DNA of 32,540 bases from Desulfosporosinus sp. (GCA_003132105.1 PKWS01000323.1:1-32540), one strand, 5' to 3'. Shown: positions 17,265 to 25,848, counted from the first letter of the stretch. Program-made: numbers and translations. Notes: generated by a model not told the origin, from the letters alone.

Positions 17265-17600
17265 ATGAGACCAAAGAATGAAAAGAAGCAATATGAGGAG
17301 GAGAAAGAAGCGGTTCGGACCTTGTCTATTTTTGATGAAGATGATGAAGCTGAAGATAAGAATACTTGGAGTAAAGAATGGAATGATATGCCTGAGTTTA
17401 TTCAAGAGAATGACCCACCCTTTGAATATATTAAGGTATGCTTTAGAAGTATAGATGATCGAAAAGCCTTCGCTAAATTAACTAACTTAACTGTTACGGA
17501 AAAGACCAAGACAATCTGGTTTCCTGCATTAATAGAGCGAAGAGGTATGGATAAGAATGTAGAATATATAGATGAGATAGAAGAGGAGGAAAGGTTTTGA
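17265..17600 (+). CDS. Acidic hypothetical protein
   Basis: Complete ORF with RBS caggagaagga. Confidence 0.6.
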   Translation: MRPKNEKKQYEEEKEAVRTLSIFDEDDEAEDKNTWSKEWNDMPEFIQENDPPFEYIKVCFRSIDDRKAFAKLTNLTVTEKTKTIWFPALIERRGMDKNVEYIDEIEEEERF

Positions 17601-17631
17601 ATGAATTAGTCTCAATTAAGGGTAATTTATA

Positions 17632-18459
17632 ATGCAACCAAAATATCCAGTATATATTATCTCGAAGGGCCGGTGGGAGAGCAGATTAACAGCAAAATGT
17701 CTGGAGAAGATAAATGTACCTTACCATATCGTAGTCGAACCCCAAGAATATGACCAATATGCAAAGGTAATTGATCCTTCTAAAATCTTTGTATTACCTT
17801 TCTCCAATTTAGGATTAGGATCTATTCCTGCTAGAAACTGGGTATGGGAACATGCCATATCTATCGGAGCAGAACGACATTGGATCATGGATGATAATAT
17901 CTATAACTTTTATCGTCTGAACCAAAATTTTAAAGGTCGGGTAACATCAGGAACTGTCCTAAAGCTAGCTGAGGATTTTGTAGATAGGTACGAGAATGTA
18001 GCCCTATCTGGTTTTCAATATACACTATTAACAGCTGCCCCCAAAAAAAACCCTGCTTTCTGTCTTAACACTAGAATCTATTCTTGTATTTTAATTAAGA
18101 ATGATCTTCCTTACAGGTGGAGAGGAAAGTATAATGAGGATACCGATCTAAGTTTAAGAGTGTTGAAAGATGGATGGTGTACGATTCTGTTTTATGCCTT
18201 TTTAGCCAATAAAATGACAACATTGGTAATGAAAGGTGGGAATATGACGGAGTTATATAAAGATGATGGTCGTTTGAAGATGGCTGAGTCGCTAAGAGAT
18301 CAGCATCCAGACGTATGTTGTATTACTTGGAAATGGAATCGCTGGCAACATCATATTAATTATAAACCTTTTAAAAAGAATAAACTCATCATGAAGGAAG
18401 GTTTAGTCATTCCCAAAGGAAATAATGAGCATGGAATGAAATTAGTAAGACTGAAATAA
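17632..18459 (+). CDS. TET-associated-glycosyltransferase-like (TAGT) protein
   Basis: YPVYIISKGRWESRLTAKCLEKINVPYHIVVEPQEYDQYA...IPARNWVWEHA...HWIMDDNIYNFYRLN...NEDTDLSLRVLKDGWCTILF. Confidence 0.7.
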   Translation: MQPKYPVYIISKGRWESRLTAKCLEKINVPYHIVVEPQEYDQYAKVIDPSKIFVLPFSNLGLGSIPARNWVWEHAISIGAERHWIMDDNIYNFYRLNQNFKGRVTSGTVLKLAEDFVDRYENVALSGFQYTLLTAAPKKNPAFCLNTRIYSCILIKNDLPYRWRGKYNEDTDLSLRVLKDGWCTILFYAFLANKMTTLVMKGGNMTELYKDDGRLKMAESLRDQHPDVCCITWKWNRWQHHINYKPFKKNKLIMKEGLVIPKGNNEHGMKLVRLK

Positions 18460-18470
18460 AGGAGTTGTTT

Positions 18471-19445
18471 ATGTGGAAAAAGATGAAACAGATAAAGCGA
18501 ATAAAGCCACTAGGGTCTACTTCACCTCGGGTCTGGGTAATAGAACCTTCATTTGGATGTAATCTAAAATGTGGTCATTGTTGTTCTGATTTAATACAGT
18601 ATGAAGATAAATTACTCATGTCTAAAGAAGTATGGACAGCCACCTGGAATATTCTGGGCCAAGTATCTCCAACTGTTAGGGTCGATATTTGCGGAGTAGT
18701 AGGGGAACCTACCCTAAATCCGGATTTAACAGAGTGGCTGCCAATAGGCAGACAATTAGCTCCTCTTTCCCAGATCCAAATCACTACTAATGGTACTAAA
18801 TTGATAAGTGGTGCTGTTACATTTAAGAGGTTATTAGATGCCGGAGCTAATATTATTTATGTAGATCAATATGGGCCCCCAGAAATATTTGAAAAACTGG
18901 CTGAAGAATCAGGTTATCCTTGGTATAAATATTATGACGCTCCCGAGGATGCCCCTAGTCCCTGGAAATATTATGGTCCACATCCCAAATTTATTGTATT
19001 AATGGATCATCCTGGGCTTTGGCCAAAATCACGATTTAGGGCAGGGTTACTCGGTAACTGGTATGGGAATCTTAACTGGGAAAAGGCAAAAGAATTTGGA
19101 ATGAAGCCATTAGAGCAACCTTTAACTCGCCGCTGTAATCAGCCGTTTCTCTATGTCAATGTTGGAGCTGATGGCAACTATTTGCTATGCTGTCAAGATG
19201 GATTACATATAACTTCTGGGAAGTTTGGAAGTGTATTAGAAGGGCAGTATGGATTTAATTCATTTTGGTATGGAAAGGAAATGCAGATAGTACGTCAGCG
19301 ATTAAGAAATAAAGATCGAGCAGGTACGCTTTATGCTTGTGCCAAATGTAATATTACATTTTCCCGATGTGATTTTAGACACTATAGTAAAGAAGAATTA
19401 TCAAAATATTTGGAAAATGGCGAATGGGTTAAATTTAAGGATTAA
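18471..19445 (+). CDS. Radical SAM protein with SPASM-like C-terminal Cys region
   Basis: EPSFGCNLKCGHCCSDL (CX3CX2C), CGVVGEPTLNPDL, C-terminal RRCNQPFLYVNVGADGNYLLCCQD...YACAKCNITFSRC. Confidence 0.85.
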   Translation: MWKKMKQIKRIKPLGSTSPRVWVIEPSFGCNLKCGHCCSDLIQYEDKLLMSKEVWTATWNILGQVSPTVRVDICGVVGEPTLNPDLTEWLPIGRQLAPLSQIQITTNGTKLISGAVTFKRLLDAGANIIYVDQYGPPEIFEKLAEESGYPWYKYYDAPEDAPSPWKYYGPHPKFIVLMDHPGLWPKSRFRAGLLGNWYGNLNWEKAKEFGMKPLEQPLTRRCNQPFLYVNVGADGNYLLCCQDGLHITSGKFGSVLEGQYGFNSFWYGKEMQIVRQRLRNKDRAGTLYACAKCNITFSRCDFRHYSKEELSKYLENGEWVKFKD

Positions 19446-19451
19446 GCTATT

Positions 19452-19652
19452 ATGCATAAAAGAAAGATATTAGGTGTAGAAATTTGGGTATGTGAAAAAG
19501 CCGAAGCTAATGCTCTTGACAAACAAAATAAGGAAGAGAGTTGGCGAATATGGATACAAGAGGAAGTAGACAAATATCTTTTAGCTTCTCCTGAGGAACT
19601 ACAAGCAATTATTGATAAGAAAAGATTGCGACCAGGCTCATATTTAAAATAG
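19452..19652 (+). CDS. Small hypothetical protein
   Basis: ORF directly following the radical SAM gene. Confidence 0.5.
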   Translation: MHKRKILGVEIWVCEKAEANALDKQNKEESWRIWIQEEVDKYLLASPEELQAIIDKKRLRPGSYLK

Positions 19653-19662
19653 GAGTATAAAC

Positions 19663-19842
19663 ATGGCTAGTAACATAGTAGAATTCAAATTAAGAAATGA
19701 ACAATATTGTAAAACAACTGAAATCAAAGCTATCCAAAAACTTCGAACTAATATGTTTAAGATATGCAGGAAAGATAAACTCCAATTAATTGAAGTAGAT
19801 GAAACTCATCTTCCTTTTGATGTTTATAAATGGGAAAAGTGA
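19663..19842 (+). CDS. Small hypothetical protein (59 aa)
   Basis: MASNIVEFKLRNEQYCKTTEIKAIQKLRTNMFKICRKDKLQLIEVDETHLPFDVYKWEK; RBS aggagtataaac. Confidence 0.55.
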   Translation: MASNIVEFKLRNEQYCKTTEIKAIQKLRTNMFKICRKDKLQLIEVDETHLPFDVYKWEK

Positions 19843-19843
19843 T

Positions 19844-20044
19844 ATGCTACGAACCGATCATCCATATATCCATCCTTTGGTAATAAATAATGCTGAGGAA
19901 ATGCTTGAACTACTCCGCAGTATCTGGAATAGAATAGATGGAATTAATCGGGGGCAATTATCTATAGCGCATCAGGAAGCTATTGAGAGATTAGTCTTTA
20001 AGATGAGGACGGTTAAGGTGTGTGGAAAAGATGGCCCAGACTAA
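19844..20044 (+). CDS. Small hypothetical protein (66 aa)
   Basis: MLRTDHPYIHPLVINNAEEMLELLRSIWNRIDG...; start 2 nt after previous stop. Confidence 0.5.
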   Translation: MLRTDHPYIHPLVINNAEEMLELLRSIWNRIDGINRGQLSIAHQEAIERLVFKMRTVKVCGKDGPD

Positions 20045-20246
20045 AACCTACAGTCTATTGGAGAGCTGTACTAATATTATAGTTGGCTGCGGGGTAACTC
20101 TTTTAAGTCAGATTATTATCTTTCCGTTGTTTGGAATACATATTCTGCTTAGAGATAATTTAATGATGACAGCATGGTTTTCTGTATTGTCAATTACAAG
20201 AGGCTACCTTATAAGGAGGTTCTTTACTTTATATGTCAAGCGATAA
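20031..20246 (+). CDS. Small membrane protein of a widespread phage/bacterial family (MAQTKTxS...RGYxxRRFF type)
   Basis: MAQTKTYSLLESCTNIIVGCGVTLLSQIIIFPLFGIHILLRDNLMMTAWFSVLSITRGYLIRRFFTLYVKR. Confidence 0.65.
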   Translation: MAQTKTYSLLESCTNIIVGCGVTLLSQIIIFPLFGIHILLRDNLMMTAWFSVLSITRGYLIRRFFTLYVKR

Positions 20247-22077
20247 ACCTCAAGCTGTATGGGATACTGAGTGTGGGCCTAATTACTGGCTGATTAAATT
20301 TATGAGATTGTCTGATAATGTAATGGCGGAGTTTGAGCAGCTAGAAGATAAGCCGTTAGACTATAAAAAAATTCGAGAAATAATCAATAAATATGAGTTA
20401 ATTGATTTTAATGGTATTAAATATGATGTTCCAATGCTACAGTTTGCTTTAGCTGGTGCCACCAACACCCGGTTAAAGGAAATTTCTGATAAATTAATAG
20501 TAGAACATACCCCAGAATGGAAGCTAAAAGGAGAATACAAAACTGTTCCATTAAACATTGATCATATTGATCTAATAGATTTGCCTCGGGGTAAAGACTC
20601 ACTTAAAACTTATGCCGGTCGATTACATGTAGAGGAGTTGCAAGATCTACCTGAAGAAATGTTCAATAGAGTATTGACTAGAGACGAAATGAATGCAGTT
20701 GCTACTTATTGCGGGAAGGATCTAAAGGCAACAGCACTACTTTATAATCATATATTGCCTCAGATAGATCTTCGTCGAACTATGTCTAAGCGATATAATA
20801 CGGATCTGAGATCAAAGTCGGATGCTCAGATAGCAGAAATAATACTTACTTTAAATTTGACTAAAGAGTTGGGGTATAAGCCTTGTAAAGCACTTACCGT
20901 AGAGAAAGAATTTAAGTATGACATTCCAGAGTTTATAACACTAGATCATGAAGTACTTGATATAATTTCTGGGTGTAACTTTACCTTAGATAAGCTTGGG
21001 CATATAGTTATGCCTCCAGAACTTGATAATTATGAGATCAAGATCGGCAAGTCTATTTATCGGCTAGGAATAGGTGGACTTCATTCTTCCGAGAGTTCGG
21101 TCTGGTATAAGGCTGAAGATGGCTGGGGTCTAGCTGATCATGATGTTACTGGGTATTACCCTGCCACTATACTACGTTGTGGAATAAGTCCTAAGCACAT
21201 TGGGCCTGCTTTTTTAAAAGTATTTAAGACCAGTGTGGATGAGCGTACTGTAGCAAAGTCAACAAATGATACAGAAGTTGCTGATACTTTAAAGATTGTA
21301 AATAATGGATCTTTTGGGAAGCTATCATCTAAATACTCTATTTTATATGAACCAAAGTTAATGCTCCAGGTAACACTAACTGGGCAGCTATTGCTATTAA
21401 TGCAGATAAATTCCTTAGAAGAGCATGGGCTTCAAGTAGTTAGTGCCAATACTGACGGTATAGTGGTGCGCTATCCACTTAGTTTAGAGACTGTGCTAAC
21501 TCGTTGTATTAAGGAATGGGAACAAATAACCCGGTTATCGATGGAAAGAAGCGAGTATTCAGCTCTTTATTCCAGAGATGTAAATAACTATTTTGCTATT
21601 AAGAAGAATGGTAAGATTAAAACCAAAGGATGTTTTGGACCTCCGGCTGTTAGTAACCTAGAAGCAAAGAACCCCCAAGACGAAATTTGTAACGATGCTC
21701 TTTTTGCCTACGTTCAACATGGTACTCCATTTGAGCAAACAATCAGAGAATGTAAAGATATTCGTAAATTTCTGACATTAAGGAAAGTGGAGGGCGGGGC
21801 AGTAAAGGATGGAGTCTACTTGGGAAAAATAATCAGATGGTATTATGGAAAAAACGCTAACGGGGCTATTAAGTACCAAAGCAACGGCAATAATGTAGCC
21901 TTAACCGATGGTGCGCAGCCGCTAATGGCTCTTCCTGTAGATTTTCCTAAAGATATTGATTACAACCGGTATTTGGGCAAATGTGAAAGTTTATTATACG
22001 ATGTAGGCCTTAAACACAGCTTTAATCCTCAGTGCAAATTCGGTAATACTTCATCCAAACTAATCAAATTATTTTAA
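20233..22077 (+). CDS. Short family-B-like DNA polymerase with 3'-5' exonuclease domain
   Basis: Exo: AVWDTECG, IDFNGIKYDVPML, YCGKDLKATALLYN; Pol motif A DHDVTGYYPATI, motif B KIVNNGSFGKLSSKYS, motif C SANTDGIVV. Confidence 0.85.
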   Translation: MSSDKPQAVWDTECGPNYWLIKFMRLSDNVMAEFEQLEDKPLDYKKIREIINKYELIDFNGIKYDVPMLQFALAGATNTRLKEISDKLIVEHTPEWKLKGEYKTVPLNIDHIDLIDLPRGKDSLKTYAGRLHVEELQDLPEEMFNRVLTRDEMNAVATYCGKDLKATALLYNHILPQIDLRRTMSKRYNTDLRSKSDAQIAEIILTLNLTKELGYKPCKALTVEKEFKYDIPEFITLDHEVLDIISGCNFTLDKLGHIVMPPELDNYEIKIGKSIYRLGIGGLHSSESSVWYKAEDGWGLADHDVTGYYPATILRCGISPKHIGPAFLKVFKTSVDERTVAKSTNDTEVADTLKIVNNGSFGKLSSKYSILYEPKLMLQVTLTGQLLLLMQINSLEEHGLQVVSANTDGIVVRYPLSLETVLTRCIKEWEQITRLSMERSEYSALYSRDVNNYFAIKKNGKIKTKGCFGPPAVSNLEAKNPQDEICNDALFAYVQHGTPFEQTIRECKDIRKFLTLRKVEGGAVKDGVYLGKIIRWYYGKNANGAIKYQSNGNNVALTDGAQPLMALPVDFPKDIDYNRYLGKCESLLYDVGLKHSFNPQCKFGNTSSKLIKLF

Positions 22078-22176
22078 AAATTTAATAATTTTTCCTATTC
22101 TATTCTGCTCAAGTTGCGCTATATTAAAAATATAGATAAGGATTATAGAAATTAAAAGGGTCAGAGGAGACATAAA

Positions 22177-22395
22177 GTGGAAAACATTATTAGAAGAAAT
22201 CGGCTAATGACTGTATTCGCATATGCCATAGAATCTCTTCGGAAGAATGAAAGTCATGGCGGAAATATTTCAGTATTTCATAAAAAATTATTGGTCGAAC
22301 TAGAAGAGCATCTGAATCAAGCCGCTAATGGTGTATCTCTTAAGATAGGTACTTCAGAAAAGAAGATTGTGCCATATGACTGTGGGGAGGATTAG
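22177..22395 (+). CDS. Small hypothetical protein (GTG start)
   Basis: 72-aa ORF after agaggagacataaa. Confidence 0.5.
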   Translation: MENIIRRNRLMTVFAYAIESLRKNESHGGNISVFHKKLLVELEEHLNQAANGVSLKIGTSEKKIVPYDCGED

Positions 22396-22397
22396 CT

Positions 22398-22823
22398 ATG
22401 AGAGAATCGGGATTATGGCATACAATACGTACCAATCTTCCTGATGTCTCAGGAGCCTTTCACATGGAAAGGTTTGAAAATCCTATTGGGCTGGGAACCC
22501 CAGATATTAATCTATGCTATAAAGGAATCGAAGCATGGGTGGAAATTAAATATCTAGAGAAGTTCCCTGTTAAGCCCACTACTTCTGTTAAGATTCCCCA
22601 TTTTTCTAATGATCAAAGAAATTGGTTGAAGAGGCGGGGAGAGTGTAGTGGATTAGCATGGCTTTTTGTTCAGACCGGAACAGAGTATTTTTTATTTGAC
22701 TGGAAAAATGCTCAGTATATAGGAGAACTAGTTACTTTAGACTGGGAGCACTTTGCAAAAGGATATTGGAATAAGCGGTGCAATTGGCAAGAATGGCTAA
22801 GGATAGTTACTAAAATAGATTAG
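22398..22823 (+). CDS. VRR-NUC / PD-(D/E)XK-like nuclease (Holliday-junction-resolvase-like)
   Basis: GLGTPDINLCYKGIEAWVEIKYLEKFP...FSNDQRNWLKRRGECSGLAWLFVQTGTEYFLFDW. Confidence 0.75.
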   Translation: MRESGLWHTIRTNLPDVSGAFHMERFENPIGLGTPDINLCYKGIEAWVEIKYLEKFPVKPTTSVKIPHFSNDQRNWLKRRGECSGLAWLFVQTGTEYFLFDWKNAQYIGELVTLDWEHFAKGYWNKRCNWQEWLRIVTKID

Positions 22824-22835
22824 ATGGAGGTAAAA

Positions 22836-22976
22836 ATGAATTGCCCCAGGTGCCAAGGTAAGCTAGAAAATAGGGAATTTCCTAATCAGAAAGAATATGT
22901 CTGTGAGAATTGCGGAGATACATACACAGCCGAAGATTTAGAGATCTGGAAGAAGATGGAAGGAAACGCGCTATGA
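22836..22976 (+). CDS. Small zinc-ribbon protein (46 aa)
   Basis: MNCPRCQGKLENREFPNQKEYVCENCGDTYTAEDLEIWKKMEGNAL; RBS gatggaggtaaaa. Confidence 0.6.
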   Translation: MNCPRCQGKLENREFPNQKEYVCENCGDTYTAEDLEIWKKMEGNAL

Positions 22977-23092
22977 ACTGCCCAGACTGTGGAGCTGAGA
23001 TGAATTATGATATGTGGGAAAATGAATATGAATGTTGGGACTGCGGGCGTATTGTAAATAGGTATAAAGATAATCCGAAGGAATGGGATTAA
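22973..23092 (+). CDS. Small zinc-ribbon protein, probable paralogue of preceding gene
   Basis: MNCPDCGAEMNYDMWENEYECWDCGRIVNRYKDNPKEWD; ATGA overlap. Confidence 0.6.
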   Translation: MNCPDCGAEMNYDMWENEYECWDCGRIVNRYKDNPKEWD

Positions 23093-23149
23093 ACAGCAAA
23101 TAGAAATAGTTTCTATGTAAAATTAATATTAAAATTGGCCTTTACTGTA

Positions 23150-23186
23150 GATTTTTGTGATATGATTATCTTGTAGTTGAGGATTA
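23150..23186 (+). promoter_or_regulatory. Promoter/leader module
   Basis: tttgtgaTATGATTATcttgtagttgaGGATTAAAG; near-copy of the 14031-14068 module. Confidence 0.45.
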
Positions 23187-23209
23187 AAGAATTGATAAGG
23201 AGGGTGCCC

Positions 23210-23488
23210 GTGAAAAATAGGACTTGCAGGGAGCATCAGAAGCATCTCCAGACTTTATTGCTGCTGGCTTACAATATAGACAGGGTCTACGATAGCCAAG
23301 GTAAGGATCTTACTGAAGTATTTTTTCGTGTTCTAGCTACCTTGCGGGGAACTACACCAAGGCTGGAATCAGAAGATCATGTATGGGATAGCAAAAGGGA
23401 AGAATGTACCTGCGGCTATAGTCCATATCATGATGCTATGTTTAATTGTCCAAACCATAAAGAATTTAAGCCAGGGATAGGATTCTAA
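23210..23488 (+). CDS. Small protein with HxWDx5CxCG motif (GTG start)
   Basis: RBS taaggagggtgcccGTG; VKNRTCREHQKHLQTLL...EDHVWDSKREECTCGYSPYHDAMFNCPNH. Confidence 0.55.
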   Translation: MKNRTCREHQKHLQTLLLLAYNIDRVYDSQGKDLTEVFFRVLATLRGTTPRLESEDHVWDSKREECTCGYSPYHDAMFNCPNHKEFKPGIGF

Positions 23489-23512
23489 TCAGGAAGAAAA
23501 AGGAGAAATACC

Positions 23513-23644
23513 ATGTTAAGTATATTAACAGTCATATTCTGCTTATTCGCTTTGATAGTTGTTGTTAGTCAGCTTTCACTTCCAGTAATGATGTTAATGG
23601 AAATGGTTAAGGGATTATTTTCTAAGAGAACAGGAAGGAGTTAA
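23513..23644 (+). CDS. Small membrane protein (43 aa)
   Basis: MLSILTVIFCLFALIVVVSQLSLPVMMLMEMVKGLFSKRTGRS. Confidence 0.5.
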   Translation: MLSILTVIFCLFALIVVVSQLSLPVMMLMEMVKGLFSKRTGRS

Positions 23645-23646
23645 AC

Positions 23647-23814
23647 ATGTATAAGGAATTTCAGGAACAGTGGAGTGAAGAATGGACTAATACTCCTGAA
23701 GAATGGAGTAATACTCCTCAATTTCATAGTTCTTATTGTCTATTCTGTGATAATACTTATCTAAATCTAATTCGGTGGGAAAATATCGAATGGGATAAGT
23801 TAATGGAGGATTAA
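23647..23814 (+). CDS. Small Trp/Glu-rich protein with 7-aa tandem repeat
   Basis: MYKEFQEQWSEEWTNTPEEWSNTPQFHSSYCLFCDNTYLNLIRWENIEWDKLMED. Confidence 0.5.
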   Translation: MYKEFQEQWSEEWTNTPEEWSNTPQFHSSYCLFCDNTYLNLIRWENIEWDKLMED

Positions 23815-23815
23815 T

Positions 23816-24004
23816 ATGATTACTAATATTAATAAGGCATGCCGATACTTTACACTAGATCCAAAACTATTCTATTTTTCCTTAGGGTGTCTTTATGGGC
23901 TAAAATCATCATTGCCAAAAGAAAAGGCTGAGGACCAGATTATTACAATGCTCATGCGAATAATACAGAAACATAGTTCAATAGAAGGAGGAGAAGAATG
24001 GTAA
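23816..24004 (+). CDS. Small hypothetical protein
   Basis: 62-aa ORF, RBS atggaggattaat. Confidence 0.5.
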   Translation: MITNINKACRYFTLDPKLFYFSLGCLYGLKSSLPKEKAEDQIITMLMRIIQKHSSIEGGEEW

Positions 24005-24273
24005 AGCTGGTTGGTTGGGTAACAGGAGTATGGGTAAGATATTGGACTGGGGTGTGGGGAAAGTATTTTCTCGGATGGTTTACACCTGTGGTAAAATGCG
24101 AAGGTTGTGGAGCAATATATGAGGATATTACCTCACAACCTTTTGGGTCTCAATGGTGTCCAAATCATTTGATGGTAAGATCTGATGGCAAACGGGCCTG
24201 CTATTATGTTCGATATAATTCCGGATTACAAGTTGAGATGGTCTATGCCAAATTAAAAGGGGAAATAAAATGA
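23998..24273 (+). CDS. Hypothetical protein with CxxC...C zinc-ribbon-like motif
   Basis: VVKCEGCGAIYEDITSQPFGSQWCPNH. Confidence 0.5.
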   Translation: MVKLVGWVTGVWVRYWTGVWGKYFLGWFTPVVKCEGCGAIYEDITSQPFGSQWCPNHLMVRSDGKRACYYVRYNSGLQVEMVYAKLKGEIK

Positions 24274-25103
24274 GCCAAGACTTAATAGAAGGGCCAATAG
24301 ACGGTTATAAGTTAACAGATGAAAATATGGTTTGTTGCCCAGACGGTATACCTTACCAGTATGAACTTGGTAAACGACATCAATTGGTAGAAGAAAACAG
24401 GCCTTTAGATTTGTGCGAGTATGGTTTCCACTTCTGCTTATATCCTTCAGGTGTTTATGTATATAAAAATATAGGTAGAGTTTTTAAAGTAAGAGCCTAC
24501 GGAGTTTTGAAATTGGATAAAACTCCGGGAGCAGATTTAAAGATGGTTTGTAAGGAGATAGAATTTGTTGAAGAAATAACGCCTACAGGTAACCAGAATA
24601 CAGGCCACCGGAATACAGGCTGCCAGAATACAGGCGACCAGAATACAGGCGACCAGAATACAGGTAACTGGAATACAGGTAACTGGAATACAGGCGAACG
24701 GAATATAGGCGACCAGAATACAGGTAACTGGAATACAGGTAACTGGAATACAGGCGAACGGAATATAGGCCACCTGAATACAGGCCACCGGAATACAGGC
24801 CACCAGAATACAGGTAACCAGAATACAGGCCACCGGAATACAGGCGACCAGAATACAGGTAACTGGAATTGTGGTAATTTTCATACTGGTTATTTTGGAT
24901 TGTTAGACGCGCCTGTTTATGTGTTTGATAAAATCTGCGAAGTAAAAAGACAAGACCTCAATATGGTATTATTCTACGAATTGGGGAAAAGGCTATTAGA
25001 GAATGCCCCTTTTGATATTAAGCCTTTCCTTGGTATCCCTAACGCAACAGAAATAAAAATTACAAACCTCCACCAAGCTTTTATAAAGGCGCGTAAGAAA
25101 TGA
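24270..25103 (+). CDS. DUF7666-like N-terminal domain plus NTG-type pentapeptide repeat protein
   Basis: DGYKLTDENMVCCPDG...ENRPLDLCEYGFHFCLYPSGVYVYKNIGRVFKVRAYG then 19 x TGxxN repeats. Confidence 0.7.
   Translation: MSQDLIEGPIDGYKLTDENMVCCPDGIPYQYELGKRHQLVEENRPLDLCEYGFHFCLYPSGVYVYKNIGRVFKVRAYGVLKLDKTPGADLKMVCKEIEFVEEITPTGNQNTGHRNTGCQNTGDQNTGDQNTGNWNTGNWNTGERNIGDQNTGNWNTGNWNTGERNIGHLNTGHRNTGHQNTGNQNTGHRNTGDQNTGNWNCGNFHTGYFGLLDAPVYVFDKICEVKRQDLNMVLFYELGKRLLENAPFDIKPFLGIPNATEIKITNLHQAFIKARKK
24585..24869 (+). repeat. 15-bp coding tandem repeat (19 units), including an exact 60-bp tandem duplication 24651-24710 / 24711-24770
   Basis: ACAGGYNAMYRGAAT period 15, read directly. Confidence 0.95.
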
Positions 25104-25180
25104 TTTATGGCTACACTAGAGTATCCACCGGCCAACAGAGTATAGAAGGTCAAAAGCTTAGCGGCATTAGAAGGGGGTGA
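25100..25180 (+). pseudogene. N-terminal stub of a serine recombinase/resolvase
   Basis: MIYGYTRVSTGQQSIEGQKLSGIRRG*; matches the M-x-Y-G-Y-x-R-V-S-T-x-x-Q-S resolvase N-terminus, then stops. Confidence 0.7.
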
Positions 25181-25252
25181 GAAAGGGGGTGAAAGTTAAA
25201 GGCTAGTATACAAACCATAGATATTCAGCATTTACACTCCTAGGAGGAACAC

Positions 25253-25807
25253 ATGTCATTTCAGAGAGAACGCAATTACTTCGTGTTTAAGACTTCCGAC
25301 CTGGTTGGGTTTGACGCCGCTAGATACCACCTTGAAAACACTGAGAAGACGATCGGCCTATACCGTAAGCTCGGAGGTAAAGCCCCTCTTGAATGCCTGG
25401 TCATTGAATCAGACTGGCCCGAGTACGAACCGGCTTGGGATGAGATTCAGCGCCGGGTAGAAGGTCGGCCAACCATCACGGATGAGGAAATGGGCCGCTG
25501 GCAGGACACGATTTACAAGCTGGCTTGCGACCTTGCTCCAGACGCCCAGATCGACGGCGGCGGTTGCGACTCAGGCGATCCGCTTGACCTCACCACAGAC
25601 AAGATTGCTCAGGCGTTCAACTACTGGGACAATCTCCTGTTCGATACCCTGAAGTCGGTTAGCCATGCCAAGGTGGAAGGTTCGACCTTCAAGGCGGCTG
25701 CTGCGACGATAACCACCCTCGCTGACGAGAATGAGAAACTGCAGCGGCAGGTAACTAACCTGGAAGAGAAGCTGCTCTCTCTTCTGAGCGAGGCTGAGCG
25801 GCAATGA
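25253..25807 (+). CDS. Hypothetical protein, visibly GC-richer than its surroundings
   Basis: RBS taggaggaacac; MSFQRERNYFVFKTSDLVGFDAARYHLENTEK...; C-terminal coiled coil. Confidence 0.65.
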   Translation: MSFQRERNYFVFKTSDLVGFDAARYHLENTEKTIGLYRKLGGKAPLECLVIESDWPEYEPAWDEIQRRVEGRPTITDEEMGRWQDTIYKLACDLAPDAQIDGGGCDSGDPLDLTTDKIAQAFNYWDNLLFDTLKSVSHAKVEGSTFKAAAATITTLADENEKLQRQVTNLEEKLLSLLSEAERQ

Positions 25808-25848
25808 GCGGATACTAGGGATGCTAGGATTATAGAAAAGGAGCGCCC

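Noticed and set aside
24585-24869. CRISPR-like short repeat array
   Set aside because: Repeat is contiguous with no spacers, period 15, and encodes a TGxxN pentapeptide repeat in a good ORF.
24537-24884. 115-aa minus-strand ORF antisense to the pentapeptide repeat
   Set aside because: Open only because the 15-bp period is a multiple of three on both strands; low-complexity translation (VTCILVACIPVAC...), no RBS.
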